Source of the DNA: Nocardia sp. NBC_00565
Lineage (GTDB): Bacteria > Actinomycetota > Actinomycetes > Mycobacteriales > Mycobacteriaceae
Direction: 5' to 3'
Length of the DNA: 64,000 nucleotides
Assembly: GCF_036345915.1 (NCBI RefSeq)
Contig: NZ_CP107785.1
Location: 4,464,001-4,528,000, forward strand
Positions within the stretch are counted from its first letter, which is position 1. Each line of letters begins with the position of its first letter. A program made the translations under genes and the position numbers. The notes beneath the pieces were generated by a model. That model was not told the DNA's origin. It searched no databases and saw only the letters and a list, made by a program, of their open reading frames with translations. This document shows, piece by piece, positions 52,601 to 60,617 of the stretch.

Positions 52601-52904
52601 CCAGATAGGGCCGTCCGCTCGCGGTGCTACCCGCCTGCAGCATCGTGACGATGTTCGGATGCCCCGTCAGCTGACCCATCGCCCGCTGCTCTCGGAAAAA
52701 ACGCTCCCGATTCTCTGCGTCCAGCTCGGCGGTAAGGATCTTCACCGCCACCGTCCGATCCAGCTCGGCCTGCGTGCAGCGATAGACCACACCGAAACCG
52801 CCCCGCCCGATCTCCTCGGCGTCCTCGAATCCGGCCGCAGCCAATTCCTCCGTGACCGGCTCGAACACGTCACGGACTGTCCGGAACGGATCATCCTCGC
52901 TCAT
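49623..52904 (-). CDS. Ser/Thr kinase - STAND ATPase - TPR - LuxR fusion regulator (PknK-like)
   Basis: The product has 1093 residues. Order: protein kinase (about 30-300; [43 protein letters not shown]), ATPase of AfsR/NB-ARC type (about 350-620; [37 protein letters not shown]), TPR-like helices (700-1000; [18 protein letters not shown]) and a C-terminal LuxR helix-turn-helix ([45 protein letters not shown]). This is the architecture of mycobacterial PknK-type regulators linking phosphorylation to transcription. ATG 52904 is chosen over the upstream TTG, although its ribosome site is weak. Targets unknown. Confidence 0.9.
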   Translation of the reverse strand: [1093 protein letters not shown]

Positions 52905-53006
52905 CAGCTGTAGCCATCCGCCAGCGCATCCCCAGCGACCAGGCAACGCGCGTTCACTGTTGGACAATCCTCAGCGTATCTCACCGATTCCCAAGGACAG
53001 GGGTTT

Positions 53007-53130
53007 CATCTCAGTGGTAGCGCGCCGTCCATACCGCCGACATCAGTAATCTTCCATCCCGCGCCCGAATCGACGGTGACATCGTAGGTCACCGTCATTC
53101 GCTGCCTCGGGTACCAGTGATCCAACATCA
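53007..53130 (-). pseudogene. C-terminal relic of a secreted/Mce-associated-type protein
   Basis: The minus strand reads VMLDHWYPRQRMTVTYDVTVDSGAGWKITDVGGMDGALPLR then stop. The final strand W-x-I-x-D-V-G-G-x-D-x-A-L-P is typical of the NTF2-like end of Mce-associated membrane proteins. Only this end remains, next to the LOG gene. Confidence 0.4.
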
Positions 53131-53685
53131 CGAGCTGGTTCGCAATGCCGCGAACGCGTCGGGCACGCTGGCGGCCATCGTCATTCGTTCCAGCGCGGCC
53201 TTTCCGATGAAGCCCAGGGTCTGTAGTTCCCTGATCCATTGGAAGAGTCCGCGGTAGTGGCCGTATGGATCGAGCACGACCACGGGTTTGTCGTGCATGC
53301 CGAGGTCGGCGCCGGTCCAGATCTCGAGGAATTCTTCGAGGGTGCCGATGCCGCCGGGCAGGGTCAGGAAGGCGTCGGCACGATCGGCCATGATCTGCTT
53401 GCGTTCTCGCATGGTGTCGGTGACGAGTAGTTCATCGACGTGGATATCGGCGACCTCACGGTGCACGAGGTGTCTGGGGATGACGCCGATGGTGTGCGCG
53501 CCGCCGGCTCGCGCTGCGGTGGCGACCGCGCCCATCATGGCTACGCGCCCGCCGCCGGAGACCAATTGCCAACCCCGGTCCGCGATTTCGGTGCCCACCT
53601 GCGTGGCCAAGGCCAGGTGCGCGGCATCGATGGTGCTGGCCGAGCAGTACACGCACACCGAATATCGTCGCGCGGGCCTGTTCAC
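53128..53685 (-). CDS. LOG-family cytokinin nucleoside 5'-monophosphate phosphoribohydrolase
   Basis: The 185-residue protein has both LOG signatures: SGGGRVAMMGAVA and LPGGIGTLEEFLEIWTGADLG (PGGxGTxxE), plus MRERKQIM. LOG enzymes release free cytokinin base and ribose-5-phosphate from iPRMP and also act on AMP. The GTG start overlaps the stop of the upstream small gene (GTGA), and an isopentenyl transferase lies one gene further up, so this is the last step of a short cytokinin operon. The R. fascians fas operon has the same pairing (fasD/fasF). Confidence 0.85.
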   Translation of the reverse strand: MNRPARRYSVCVYCSASTIDAAHLALATQVGTEIADRGWQLVSGGGRVAMMGAVATAARAGGAHTIGVIPRHLVHREVADIHVDELLVTDTMRERKQIMADRADAFLTLPGGIGTLEEFLEIWTGADLGMHDKPVVVLDPYGHYRGLFQWIRELQTLGFIGKAALERMTMAASVPDAFAALRTSS

Positions 53686-54035
53686 CGGGTGCCCGCCGTT
53701 CTATCGCGATGGTTGTCATCGTCTGCGCCACTTCGCGCGTAATGGACATCGAATGTGTGCGGGTCATAGCTGTGCAGCGCGCCCACAGGATCGCGGGCGA
53801 TCCAATGGCCGATCGGGATGGTCTCCACGCCGCGGCCTCGATACAGTTGCAAGACCGGCACCGATCGGCCGCGCGGCGGCCGCGCGTGTTCGATATGAAC
53901 GAGATTCCCCGCCCATTCCGCGATTTCGGCGCCGTTGGTACCGATCCAGCGGATGGCTTCGACCGTTATCGGCCGGGGAAGGAACGAGAAGGGGCCTGCC
54001 CCCTCGATGTTGGTGTCGGCTGCGAATTCAGGCAT
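53682..54035 (-). CDS. Phage-type small protein between IPT and LOG
   Basis: The product has 117 residues: FLPRPITVEAIRWIGTNGAEIAEWAG...VLQLYRGRGVETIPIGHWIARDPVGALHSYDPHTFDVHYA. This matches, in order, the pattern of small actinophage proteins (V-x-A-x-x-W-x-G-x-N...; P-x-G-D-W-I-x-x-G-x-x-G-x-x-x-x-x-x-x-x-F). Fold and role are unknown. It is 39 bases after the isopentenyl transferase and overlaps LOG by GTGA, so it is co-translated with them. Confidence 0.6.
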   Translation of the reverse strand: MPEFAADTNIEGAGPFSFLPRPITVEAIRWIGTNGAEIAEWAGNLVHIEHARPPRGRSVPVLQLYRGRGVETIPIGHWIARDPVGALHSYDPHTFDVHYARSGADDDNHRDRTAGTR

Positions 54036-54074
54036 GTGCGAATCACTCCGGGCTAGGAAAGGCGGTGGGAATCC

Positions 54075-54863
54075 TCAGCCGAACAGGTCGGTGAATGCTG
54101 CGTATTGTTCGTGGCCGTGCTCGGCGTGGACTTGGGCTATGCGTTGCGCGAGTTCGATCGCTACGGGTTCATCGAGGGTGATACCCGCCAGATCTCGCGG
54201 GTCGGTCTCTGTCTGCTCGCACCATTGCACGAGCGCCTCGAATCCGTTGATGGAGGCGACGAATCGCCGTTGCGAAGTGTGCTGCCAGGCCGCCGCGAAC
54301 TCGTCCAACATTCCATCGCCGAGCATCCGCAGGGCCCGGTCACGGAGGCGATCGAGGTAGGTCGATTCCCCGCGCAGCTCGAGAACGCGGGCGGCGAACC
54401 GGAACGTGAACTGGTCTCTGTGCCGTGCGAAGCGGCTGAGCACGGAGATCGAGCCCCCTTCGATGACAACGCGCTGGTGGTGTCGGGTCAGTGTCTGGAC
54501 GTAGTTCAACAGCGACTGGGCGGCCTCGAGCGGCGGGTAGTCACCGTCAGGGACGATTCGGTCACTCAGGTGAAATCTGTTCGCCCCGTCGGTGAATCGC
54601 GCGCTGGTCGAGGGCAGATCCACATAGCACTGGATGCGGTCGGCGACCACGACCGGCGCCTGCAACGCGTCGCCGAGTTCCATCGCTACTTCGGTTTTGC
54701 CCGATCCGGTGGGACCGGCGATCAGTAGTACATCCGCTGTCTGCGGGAAAATGCCGCTCTCCGTTGAGGTCTCGCCTCGGCCGGGTGACGACGCCGACAC
54801 CTCGACGACTGATGCCGCGGCCGTTCGGCTCGATACGTGGTCAGATTGATTGTGCTCGAACAT
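54075..54863 (-). CDS. Adenylate isopentenyltransferase (Ipt/Tzs/FasD-like)
   Basis: The 262-residue protein would transfer a dimethylallyl group from DMAPP to N6 of AMP, giving iPRMP. After a ~42-residue Ser/Thr-rich leader, it shows LLIAGPTGSGKTEVAMELG (P-loop), PVVVADRIQCYVDLPSTSAR (D-R-x-Q-C), VVIEGGSISVLSRFA and INGFEALVQWC, the distinctive layout of bacterial Ipt/Tzs enzymes rather than tRNA-modifying MiaA (which has DSxQ and is ~310 residues). It is first of three co-directional genes ending in LOG. No P450, ferredoxin or cytokinin oxidase of the fas type is nearby, so isopentenyladenine would be the end product. Confidence 0.85.
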   Translation of the reverse strand: MFEHNQSDHVSSRTAAASVVEVSASSPGRGETSTESGIFPQTADVLLIAGPTGSGKTEVAMELGDALQAPVVVADRIQCYVDLPSTSARFTDGANRFHLSDRIVPDGDYPPLEAAQSLLNYVQTLTRHHQRVVIEGGSISVLSRFARHRDQFTFRFAARVLELRGESTYLDRLRDRALRMLGDGMLDEFAAAWQHTSQRRFVASINGFEALVQWCEQTETDPRDLAGITLDEPVAIELAQRIAQVHAEHGHEQYAAFTDLFG

Positions 54864-54886
54864 AATTCACCGATTCAGTAGTTCGG

Positions 54887-55110
54887 GTGCGCAAGCTTGC
54901 TCAGTGCGCGGGCAGCACGACGCACATCTTCGATTTCGATGGAACATTGCTCGATACCGAGCAGCATTCGATCAATGCGGCGCTTGCCGCACTGACACGA
55001 TTCGGCGCCTTCCCCAGCCGGGAATGGTGCGCCGCCAAGCCCATGGTCTCCGCGGCACGGTGTCGCGAGCGACTCTCCCACGACTACGGCGTGCGTCTTG
55101 ATTGCCCTCA
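54887..55110 (+). pseudogene. HAD-hydrolase N-terminal relic
   Basis: The frame reads HIFDFDGTLLDTEQHSINAALAALTRFGAFPSREW, HAD motif I (DxDGT) and the start of the cap helix. After ~60 residues it degenerates. Motifs II-IV are absent. Confidence 0.6.
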
Positions 55111-55283
55111 TGATGGTCGGCGACGTGGATGTAGTCGCGAAGTTGGGTGCGCGATCGGCGGTCAGCCATTGGTCTCGGCGGCACTCATAACTCGTGGCCG
55201 AGCTGAAGAGGGTGGCCATGAAATCTCCCGTGAGATCACGCTCGACGGCAAGCATCGCTCATCGTCGATTCTATTCTCATTAT

Positions 55284-55297
55284 TGATGAAATCATCA
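55284..55297. promoter_or_regulatory. TGATGAAAnCATCA-type palindrome, copy 1
   Basis: TGATGAAATCATCA is a 5-base-arm palindrome that recurs at 62639-62652 (with C in place of T) and as a half-site at 59327. Here it lies in relic sequence, so a function at this site is doubtful. Confidence 0.3.
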
Positions 55298-55477
55298 TGA
55301 TGAAGCATGCGCCACGGCATCGTCAGTGTCAATCATCTTTGATGCTTGCAACAATTCCGATGAGGGCCGACGCATCCACACCTGACCGCTCTGGCCTCGC
55401 CGTCTCGGCGTAGCACTGAATACTGAAGGGCATGAACGACTTCCGCGGCCCGGACAATCCCCGGTCTCGCACCGCGC

Positions 55478-55657
55478 CGCAGCTACGACTGGTACTTCGT
55501 CGCAGTGGACTTCCGAACAGGCAAGGTGGCATGGAAGATTCGCGCAGGCAGCGGCGGAAGCTACAACGACACCTTCCGTGCAGGCAGCTTGGGCCCGAAC
55601 GGCACCTTCTACCAGAACGTCACGTTCGGGATCACCGCACTCGCGGATGCGCACTGA
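55478..55657 (+). pseudogene. C-terminal relic of a PQQ-like beta-propeller protein
   Basis: A ~60-codon frame reads SYDWYFVAVDFRTGKVAWKIRAGSGGSYNDTF...GPNGTFYQNVTFGITALADA and stops. VAVDxRTGKVAWK is the repeat signature of PQQ-type propellers. No start codon or earlier blades remain. Confidence 0.5.
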
Positions 55658-55681
55658 TCCCGGCACGTAATCGATGGAGTG

Positions 55682-56485
55682 TCAGGTCGGTGTGACGTCC
55701 GGTCGGGAAAACAGAACCGTTGTCGATTTCGGGCCGAATCGCGACGGAGCGGGCAGGAATTCGATTCGCATATTCGGGTCGGCGGCTCGACCGAGTGCGG
55801 TGAACGCCGAGTGGCTGTAGGCACGCAACCCGCTGATGAATCCGTCGTGCAGCAGCGGACGCATCGGCGGGAGGACAGCAGCCGCCAACATCGGAAGAGC
55901 CAGAATCGGAGTCAGCACAAGCCCTTTCGGCGAGGGCCTCTTGAGGTCGATGACCAGAAACCGCTTCCCTACCCGAGTCGCTTCCGCGATCGCCTTGTAG
56001 GCGATCGCCGGCGGCAGGTGATGAAACGACATCGCAAAAACGACGAGATCGTAGCTATCGTCGGGGGCATCTACCGCGGTCGCATCGATAACCTGGGTAC
56101 GCACCCGCGGATGTGCACCCAATTCCCCGGCAGCGATGTTGGCGACCGAGGTGGGGTCCAGGTCACTCACAGTGACGGTGGCTTCGGGGTGGTATTCCAC
56201 GATCTTGGCGGAAAGCTTCCCATGACCGGCACCGATCTCGAGTATGCGCGGCTCGGGTATACCGGAGACCACCCGCAGTGCGGCGCGCGCATTCTTCTCG
56301 TGCACCCTGCCCAGCGTCCCGACACGATCCAAGCTCGTGATGACCTTCTGTTTGAGCTCGTCGGGCACGTCGTAGCGGTCGGTGTACTCCAACACATCGG
56401 TCTGCATCCGCCGATCCAGCCACGACGCATCCGGCCCACCGCGCGGCATCAGAGCGATCGCCGACTCGACTTCACTCGCATCCAC
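55682..56485 (-). CDS. Class I SAM-dependent methyltransferase
   Basis: The product has 267 residues. A helical N-terminus precedes the Rossmann fold: ILEIGAGHGKLSAKIVE (motif I), VTVSDLDPTSV, QVIDATAVDAPDDSYDLVVFAMSFHHLPP and RFLVIDLKRP. A hydrophobic stretch (LVLTPILALPMLAAAVLPPM) follows, then a C-terminal strand pair. GTG 56485 lies ten bases after AGGAGG. It is separated from DoxX by ~70 bases, same strand. Substrate unknown. Methyltransferases accompany cytokinin genes in Rhodococcus fascians, but proximity here (1.6 kb from the isopentenyl transferase) is weak evidence. Confidence 0.8.
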   Translation of the reverse strand: MDASEVESAIALMPRGGPDASWLDRRMQTDVLEYTDRYDVPDELKQKVITSLDRVGTLGRVHEKNARAALRVVSGIPEPRILEIGAGHGKLSAKIVEYHPEATVTVSDLDPTSVANIAAGELGAHPRVRTQVIDATAVDAPDDSYDLVVFAMSFHHLPPAIAYKAIAEATRVGKRFLVIDLKRPSPKGLVLTPILALPMLAAAVLPPMRPLLHDGFISGLRAYSHSAFTALGRAADPNMRIEFLPAPSRFGPKSTTVLFSRPDVTPT

Positions 56486-56557
56486 TATTTGTCATCCTCC
56501 TGAAAGTCGAACTCGTCACATAGTCAAGATTCACGCGGCACGAATAGCCTTGTGGGA

Positions 56558-56914
56558 CTACAGGTGTGCGCCGAATACCGTCACGACATAGGCGAGGGCC
56601 AGTACACCGATGCCGATCGACGGCGCGTACTCCCCCACGCCGTCACCGACTTTCGCATGGGCGATGAGAGCGCCGATCATCAGCAGCACCAGCCCGATTC
56701 CGGCCGTGGCCCCGAGCGGCCACCAGACAATGCCGACCAGCACGCCCAGTGCCCCGGCAATCTCCAGCGCGCCGATACCACGAAACGCGGTCACCGAGAA
56801 GCCGAGTTGTTCGGCACGTTGACGTATAGGCGCCACGGCAAGTACTTTCGCCGCGCCCAGCGGCAGAAACCCGACCGCCAACAGCACGGCGAGTACTATG
56901 AATGCGACTGTCAT
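56558..56914 (-). CDS. DoxX-family membrane protein
   Basis: The 118-residue protein has four hydrophobic helices (FIVLAVLLAVGFLPLGAAKVL, RGIGALEIAGALGVLVGIVW, AGIGLVLLMIGALIAHAKVGD, IGIGVLALAYVVTVFG) in the DoxX pattern G-x-x-K ... G-x-x-E-x-x-G. ATG 56914 was chosen as the usual family start; ATG 56935 is an alternative. DoxX proteins are inner-membrane proteins linked to redox stress. It lies between the methyltransferase and the MMPL transporter on the same strand. Confidence 0.8.
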   Translation of the reverse strand: MTVAFIVLAVLLAVGFLPLGAAKVLAVAPIRQRAEQLGFSVTAFRGIGALEIAGALGVLVGIVWWPLGATAGIGLVLLMIGALIAHAKVGDGVGEYAPSIGIGVLALAYVVTVFGAHL

Positions 56915-57016
56915 CGACACAAACCTACTTTCCATTCGATTGCATGGCAGCACAACACTTTTCAGCCCCGAACCGTCGGCCCGGGGGTCGAGATCGATGG
57001 TCGCGGCGGTCTGGAC

Positions 57017-59245
57017 TCAGTCCGGAACACTTTGCGGCGCTTGCGCTCCGGCCTTCAGGCTCGCGCCTTCCGCGTGTACCCGACGCTCGAGTTCGGTGCC
57101 TTCGATATCGAGGTCGGGAACGATGCGGGCGAACCAACGCGGGTGGTACCACATCCGGTCGCCGATCAAGGCCATTACGGCAGGTACCAGCGTCAGGCGC
57201 ACGACGAAAGCGTCCAGGATGACACCGACCGCCAGCGTGAATGCGAGCGGTTTGGTGACCGGATTGTCGACGGTAACGAACGCGACGAAAACACCGAACA
57301 TGATCAGCGCCGCCGCGGTCACCACTCGTGCCGAGTGCGCGACACCGTTCTGCACCGACGCGATGGCCTCCGACGAGCGGCTGTACTCCTCCTTGATCCG
57401 CGACACCACGAAGATCTGGTAGTCGCTGGAGAGCCCGAAGATGATGGCCAGGATGATGATCGGTAGAAAACTCAGCGTCTGCCCTGTGGTCACACCGAGA
57501 AAACTTGCACCCCAGCCCCATTGGAACACTGCGACCTGAGCGCCGAGAGCGGCGAAGACCGACAGGATGAATCCGACGATCGAGGACAGTGGTACCAGTA
57601 CGGTGCGGAATGCGATCGTCAGCAGTATCAGCGCCAGACCAACGACGACGGTGAGGAAGATCGGCAGTGCACCGGCCAGTCGGCTGGAAGTGTCGATATT
57701 GGCCGCGGTAGTCCCGCCGACCAGGTAATTAGCCCCCGTGCCTGCTTCGATGGCGGTGCGATCGTCACGCAGCCGGGTCACCAGGTCCGCGGTGGCACTG
57801 TCGTCGGGGCCGGTCTTGGGCACGACCTGGATCAGCAGCAGGCCATCTCCGGTACCCGCGGGCTGGACGACGGCAACATTCGGCTCCTGCTGTAACCGGG
57901 CGATCAACGCCTGGGCGGCGTTGGGATCGGTAGCCCGGGACATATCGGCCGCCACCAGCAACGGCCCGTTGAAACCGGGTCCGAACGAACGGTCGATGAG
58001 GTCGTATGCCTTGTGTGCGGTGCTGGATTGGGGTTGGGACGCACCGCTGGGGAGCCCGAGGTGGATCCGCGTGACCGGGATCGCCAAGGTGACGAGTACC
58101 GCGACGCCCGCGACCAACAACGGCACCCGGAAGCGGGTGACGAACCTCCCCCACGCATGCCCCATGGTGCGTTCGGGCTCGTAGGCGGCGATGCGCGCGA
58201 CCTCTTCCGGCCGATCGGGGTGTAGCGGCGGCGAAATGAACTTCGCGACCGATCCACCGGCCAGGCTCAGCAGCGCGGGCAGCAGGGTGAGCGCAACGAG
58301 CATCGCGGCCAGTACCGCACCCGCCGCCGTCAGACCCATGACGGTCAGGAACGGTATACCGGCGACCGACAACCCGCACAGCGCGATGATCACCGTCACC
58401 GCGGCGAATACGACCGAACTGCCCGCTGTGCCGACGGCCAACGGAATCGACTCCGCCACAGACATTCCCAGCACAATGTTGTGTCGATGCCGCGACAGGA
58501 TGAACAGCGCGTAGTCAATACCGCAGGACAGGCCTAGCATCAATGCCAGTGACAGTGCCGCCGCAGGCACATCGACGAACGCCGCGATACCGAGGATGCC
58601 GGTGACGCCGATTCCCACACCGATCAATGCGGTCCCGACCGGCAGGCCCGCCGCCACAACCGCCCCGAAGGTGATCATCAGGATCAGGAAAGCGACGATG
58701 ATGCCGATGATCTCCGGGGTCTCGGGCATTTCGGTGGTGAATCCCGGGTACACCCCGCCGGAGAACTCGACCTGCAGACCCGCGTCCCTGGCGGGCGCCG
58801 CGATCCTGTCCACCTCGCCGAGCGTCTCTTCACTGACCTTGCCCGCCGACTCGGAGAACTGCACGCTCCCCAACGCGACCCGCTGATCCGGGGAGATCGT
58901 TTTCGACTCCAATGGATCGACGACCGCGGCGACCTGGGGCAGCTCCTTGAAACCGGCCATAGCTCGCGTGATCTCGGCACTCGGCTGCGCATCGGTCACT
59001 TTCGCCATGCCCGGTGTGGCGAAGGTGACCTGCATCTGCGCTCCGCTGAATGCCGGCATCCGCTGCTGTAGCAATGCCACAGCATCCTGCGACTCGGTGC
59101 CAGGAATGGTGAAGTTGTCGCTGGTCTTACCTGCGGCGCCGACAGCGACAATGATCCCACCCACCAGCAGGAACACCCACAAAACAAGTACCCACCAGCG
59201 GCGACGCACCACCAGCCTGCCGAGCAGGAACAGATACCGAGACAT
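57017..59245 (-). CDS. MMPL/RND-type membrane transporter
   Basis: The 742-residue protein has the MMPL duplication: an N-terminal helix (RRRWWVLVLWVFLLVGGIIV), an extracellular domain with NFTIPGTESQDAVALLQQRMP, a bundle of helices with ALMLGLSCGIDYALFILSRHR (the G-x-x-x-DY proton relay), a second extracellular domain and a second bundle with IFGLSSDYQIFVVSRIKEEY. Length is normal for short MMPLs. It is proton-driven and exports lipids or drugs. TCT-proximal ATG 59245 is favoured over TTG 59272. A TetR relic lies upstream in the opposite direction, so specific repression has probably been lost. Confidence 0.9.
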   Translation of the reverse strand: MSRYLFLLGRLVVRRRWWVLVLWVFLLVGGIIVAVGAAGKTSDNFTIPGTESQDAVALLQQRMPAFSGAQMQVTFATPGMAKVTDAQPSAEITRAMAGFKELPQVAAVVDPLESKTISPDQRVALGSVQFSESAGKVSEETLGEVDRIAAPARDAGLQVEFSGGVYPGFTTEMPETPEIIGIIVAFLILMITFGAVVAAGLPVGTALIGVGIGVTGILGIAAFVDVPAAALSLALMLGLSCGIDYALFILSRHRHNIVLGMSVAESIPLAVGTAGSSVVFAAVTVIIALCGLSVAGIPFLTVMGLTAAGAVLAAMLVALTLLPALLSLAGGSVAKFISPPLHPDRPEEVARIAAYEPERTMGHAWGRFVTRFRVPLLVAGVAVLVTLAIPVTRIHLGLPSGASQPQSSTAHKAYDLIDRSFGPGFNGPLLVAADMSRATDPNAAQALIARLQQEPNVAVVQPAGTGDGLLLIQVVPKTGPDDSATADLVTRLRDDRTAIEAGTGANYLVGGTTAANIDTSSRLAGALPIFLTVVVGLALILLTIAFRTVLVPLSSIVGFILSVFAALGAQVAVFQWGWGASFLGVTTGQTLSFLPIIILAIIFGLSSDYQIFVVSRIKEEYSRSSEAIASVQNGVAHSARVVTAAALIMFGVFVAFVTVDNPVTKPLAFTLAVGVILDAFVVRLTLVPAVMALIGDRMWYHPRWFARIVPDLDIEGTELERRVHAEGASLKAGAQAPQSVPD

Positions 59246-59464
59246 CGGACCCTCGATTCGAGTTGAGTTCAAACCGGCACGTCAACGAAGCGTGTGGACC
59301 GCCGGGTCTACAATAACACTAAAAATGATGAAATACTCATATACGAGGCAATGCTCAGATAAGATCGCCCGCGCGAGAACCGATACCATCTTTGACATAT
59401 TCATCAGTAGTGAGTGATGAATCTAGGGTTTGCTCGGCGGAGCGCCGGAGAGCCGGGGGAAAGC

Positions 59465-59750
59465 ATGGCCGACGGCGCAGCGTCGAAACCGAATCGTTCG
59501 GAACGGCGCACAGCGAAGACGCGGGGGGCACTGGTGCGTGCGGTGCAGTCGTTCATTGCCCAGGGCAAGCCGCACGCACCGATTCTGGAGATCACCCGGG
59601 CCGCCGACGTGGGGATGGGCTCGTTCTACAACCACTTCGAGACCCGGGATGAACTCCTCGCTGTTCGGTATCTCCGCCGACGAGGCCAACGAGATCTGCC
59701 GCCAGCCGCTTGCGAATATCGACAACATTGCCGCAGGCCCGGCGGTGTAG
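59465..59750 (+). pseudogene. TetR-family regulator with internal deletion and frameshift
   Basis: The first 60 codons (RNGAxxRGALVRAVQSFIAQGKP...EITRAADVGMGSFYNHFETRDELL-type HTH) are a TetR DNA-binding domain. At about 59655 the frame shifts, and LFGISADEANEICRQPL, the usual end of this TetR group, follows at once. About 110 residues of the ligand domain are missing. It is divergent from the MMPL gene, whose repressor it probably was. Confidence 0.7.
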
Positions 59751-59786
59751 GACAGATCCGCGGCAGCGACCTTCGTGCGGTAACCC

Positions 59787-60617
59787 TCACCCGACATTGG
59801 TGAGGTCCAGTCGCCGCATGAGCGGTCGGATCAGATCCTCGGCAGCATCGGTAAGCCGGTTCAGCTGCGCACCGTGCTCCCAACCTTGCAGATCGGCAAC
59901 CGCGACGAACGCCTCGAGCGGCGCATTGCCCGCACCAGCTCCGATCCCGGCCAGCGAGGCATCCACGCGGGTCGCGCCCGCCTCCACGGCGACAACACTA
60001 TTGGCGACCGACAGCGACAGGTTCTGCTGGGCGTGGATACCGATCTCGGTGGTCTCCTCCAGCACGGCCCGGTAGGCGCGGACGCGATCGCGCACGCCGC
60101 CCATGGTGAGCCGTCCGCCGCAGTCGGTGATGTAAACGCAGTGTGCGCCATAGTGTTCCATCAGCTTGGCCTGTGCCGCGAGCTCGACAGGGGTGTACGT
60201 ATGGCTCATCATCAAGAAGCCGGAGACATCCATACCGAGTTCGCGGGCGAATCCGATGTGCCGGTCTGCGATATCGGGCTCGGCGCAGTGGGTGGCCACC
60301 CGCACCGAGCGGACGCCGAGATCATAGGCGCGGCGCAGGTCGTCGATGGTGCCTATGCCCGGTAGCAGCAGCGTGGTAAGCCGGGCATTGGTCAGCGCGT
60401 TCCCGGCGGCATCCAGCCATTCCCAATCCGTATGGCTGCCGAGACCATAGGCGAGACTGCCAGCGCGCAGACCGTTGCCGTGAGCGACCTCGATCGCATC
60501 CACACCGGCTGCGTCCAGTGCCGCGGTGACGGCCGCTACTGCGCCGGGGGTGATGCGGTGGCGCAGCGCGTGCAGGCCGTCGCGCAGTGTCACATCCTGC
60601 AGGAAGACTTCGGTCAT
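59787..60617 (-). CDS. 4-hydroxy-2-oxoacid aldolase (HsaF/DmpG/BphI-like), truncated and with variant metal site
   Basis: The family cleaves 4-hydroxy-2-oxoacids to pyruvate and an aldehyde passed on to the partner dehydrogenase. Present: [15 protein letters not shown] (Asp13 metal ligand, Arg12), [34 protein letters not shown] and [16 protein letters not shown]. The normal metal motif H-x-H is H195-A-Q197 here, so one His ligand is Gln. The protein has 276 residues against ~340 in the family: after [12 protein letters not shown] the C-terminal helices that bind the dehydrogenase are missing. ATG overlaps the dehydrogenase stop (ATGA). Activity is doubtful, although operon context is intact. 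Confidence 0.8.
   Translation of the reverse strand: MTEVFLQDVTLRDGLHALRHRITPGAVAAVTAALDAAGVDAIEVAHGNGLRAGSLAYGLGSHTDWEWLDAAGNALTNARLTTLLLPGIGTIDDLRRAYDLGVRSVRVATHCAEPDIADRHIGFARELGMDVSGFLMMSHTYTPVELAAQAKLMEHYGAHCVYITDCGGRLTMGGVRDRVRAYRAVLEETTEIGIHAQQNLSLSVANSVVAVEAGATRVDASLAGIGAGAGNAPLEAFVAVADLQGWEHGAQLNRLTDAAEDLIRPLMRRLDLTNVG

Noticed and set aside
53682..54863. The isopentenyl transferase as tRNA-modifying MiaA
   Set aside because: It has D-R-x-Q-C and V-I-E-G-G-S-I-S motifs and ~260 residues, as in Ipt/Tzs, rather than the MiaA D-S-x-Q pattern and length.
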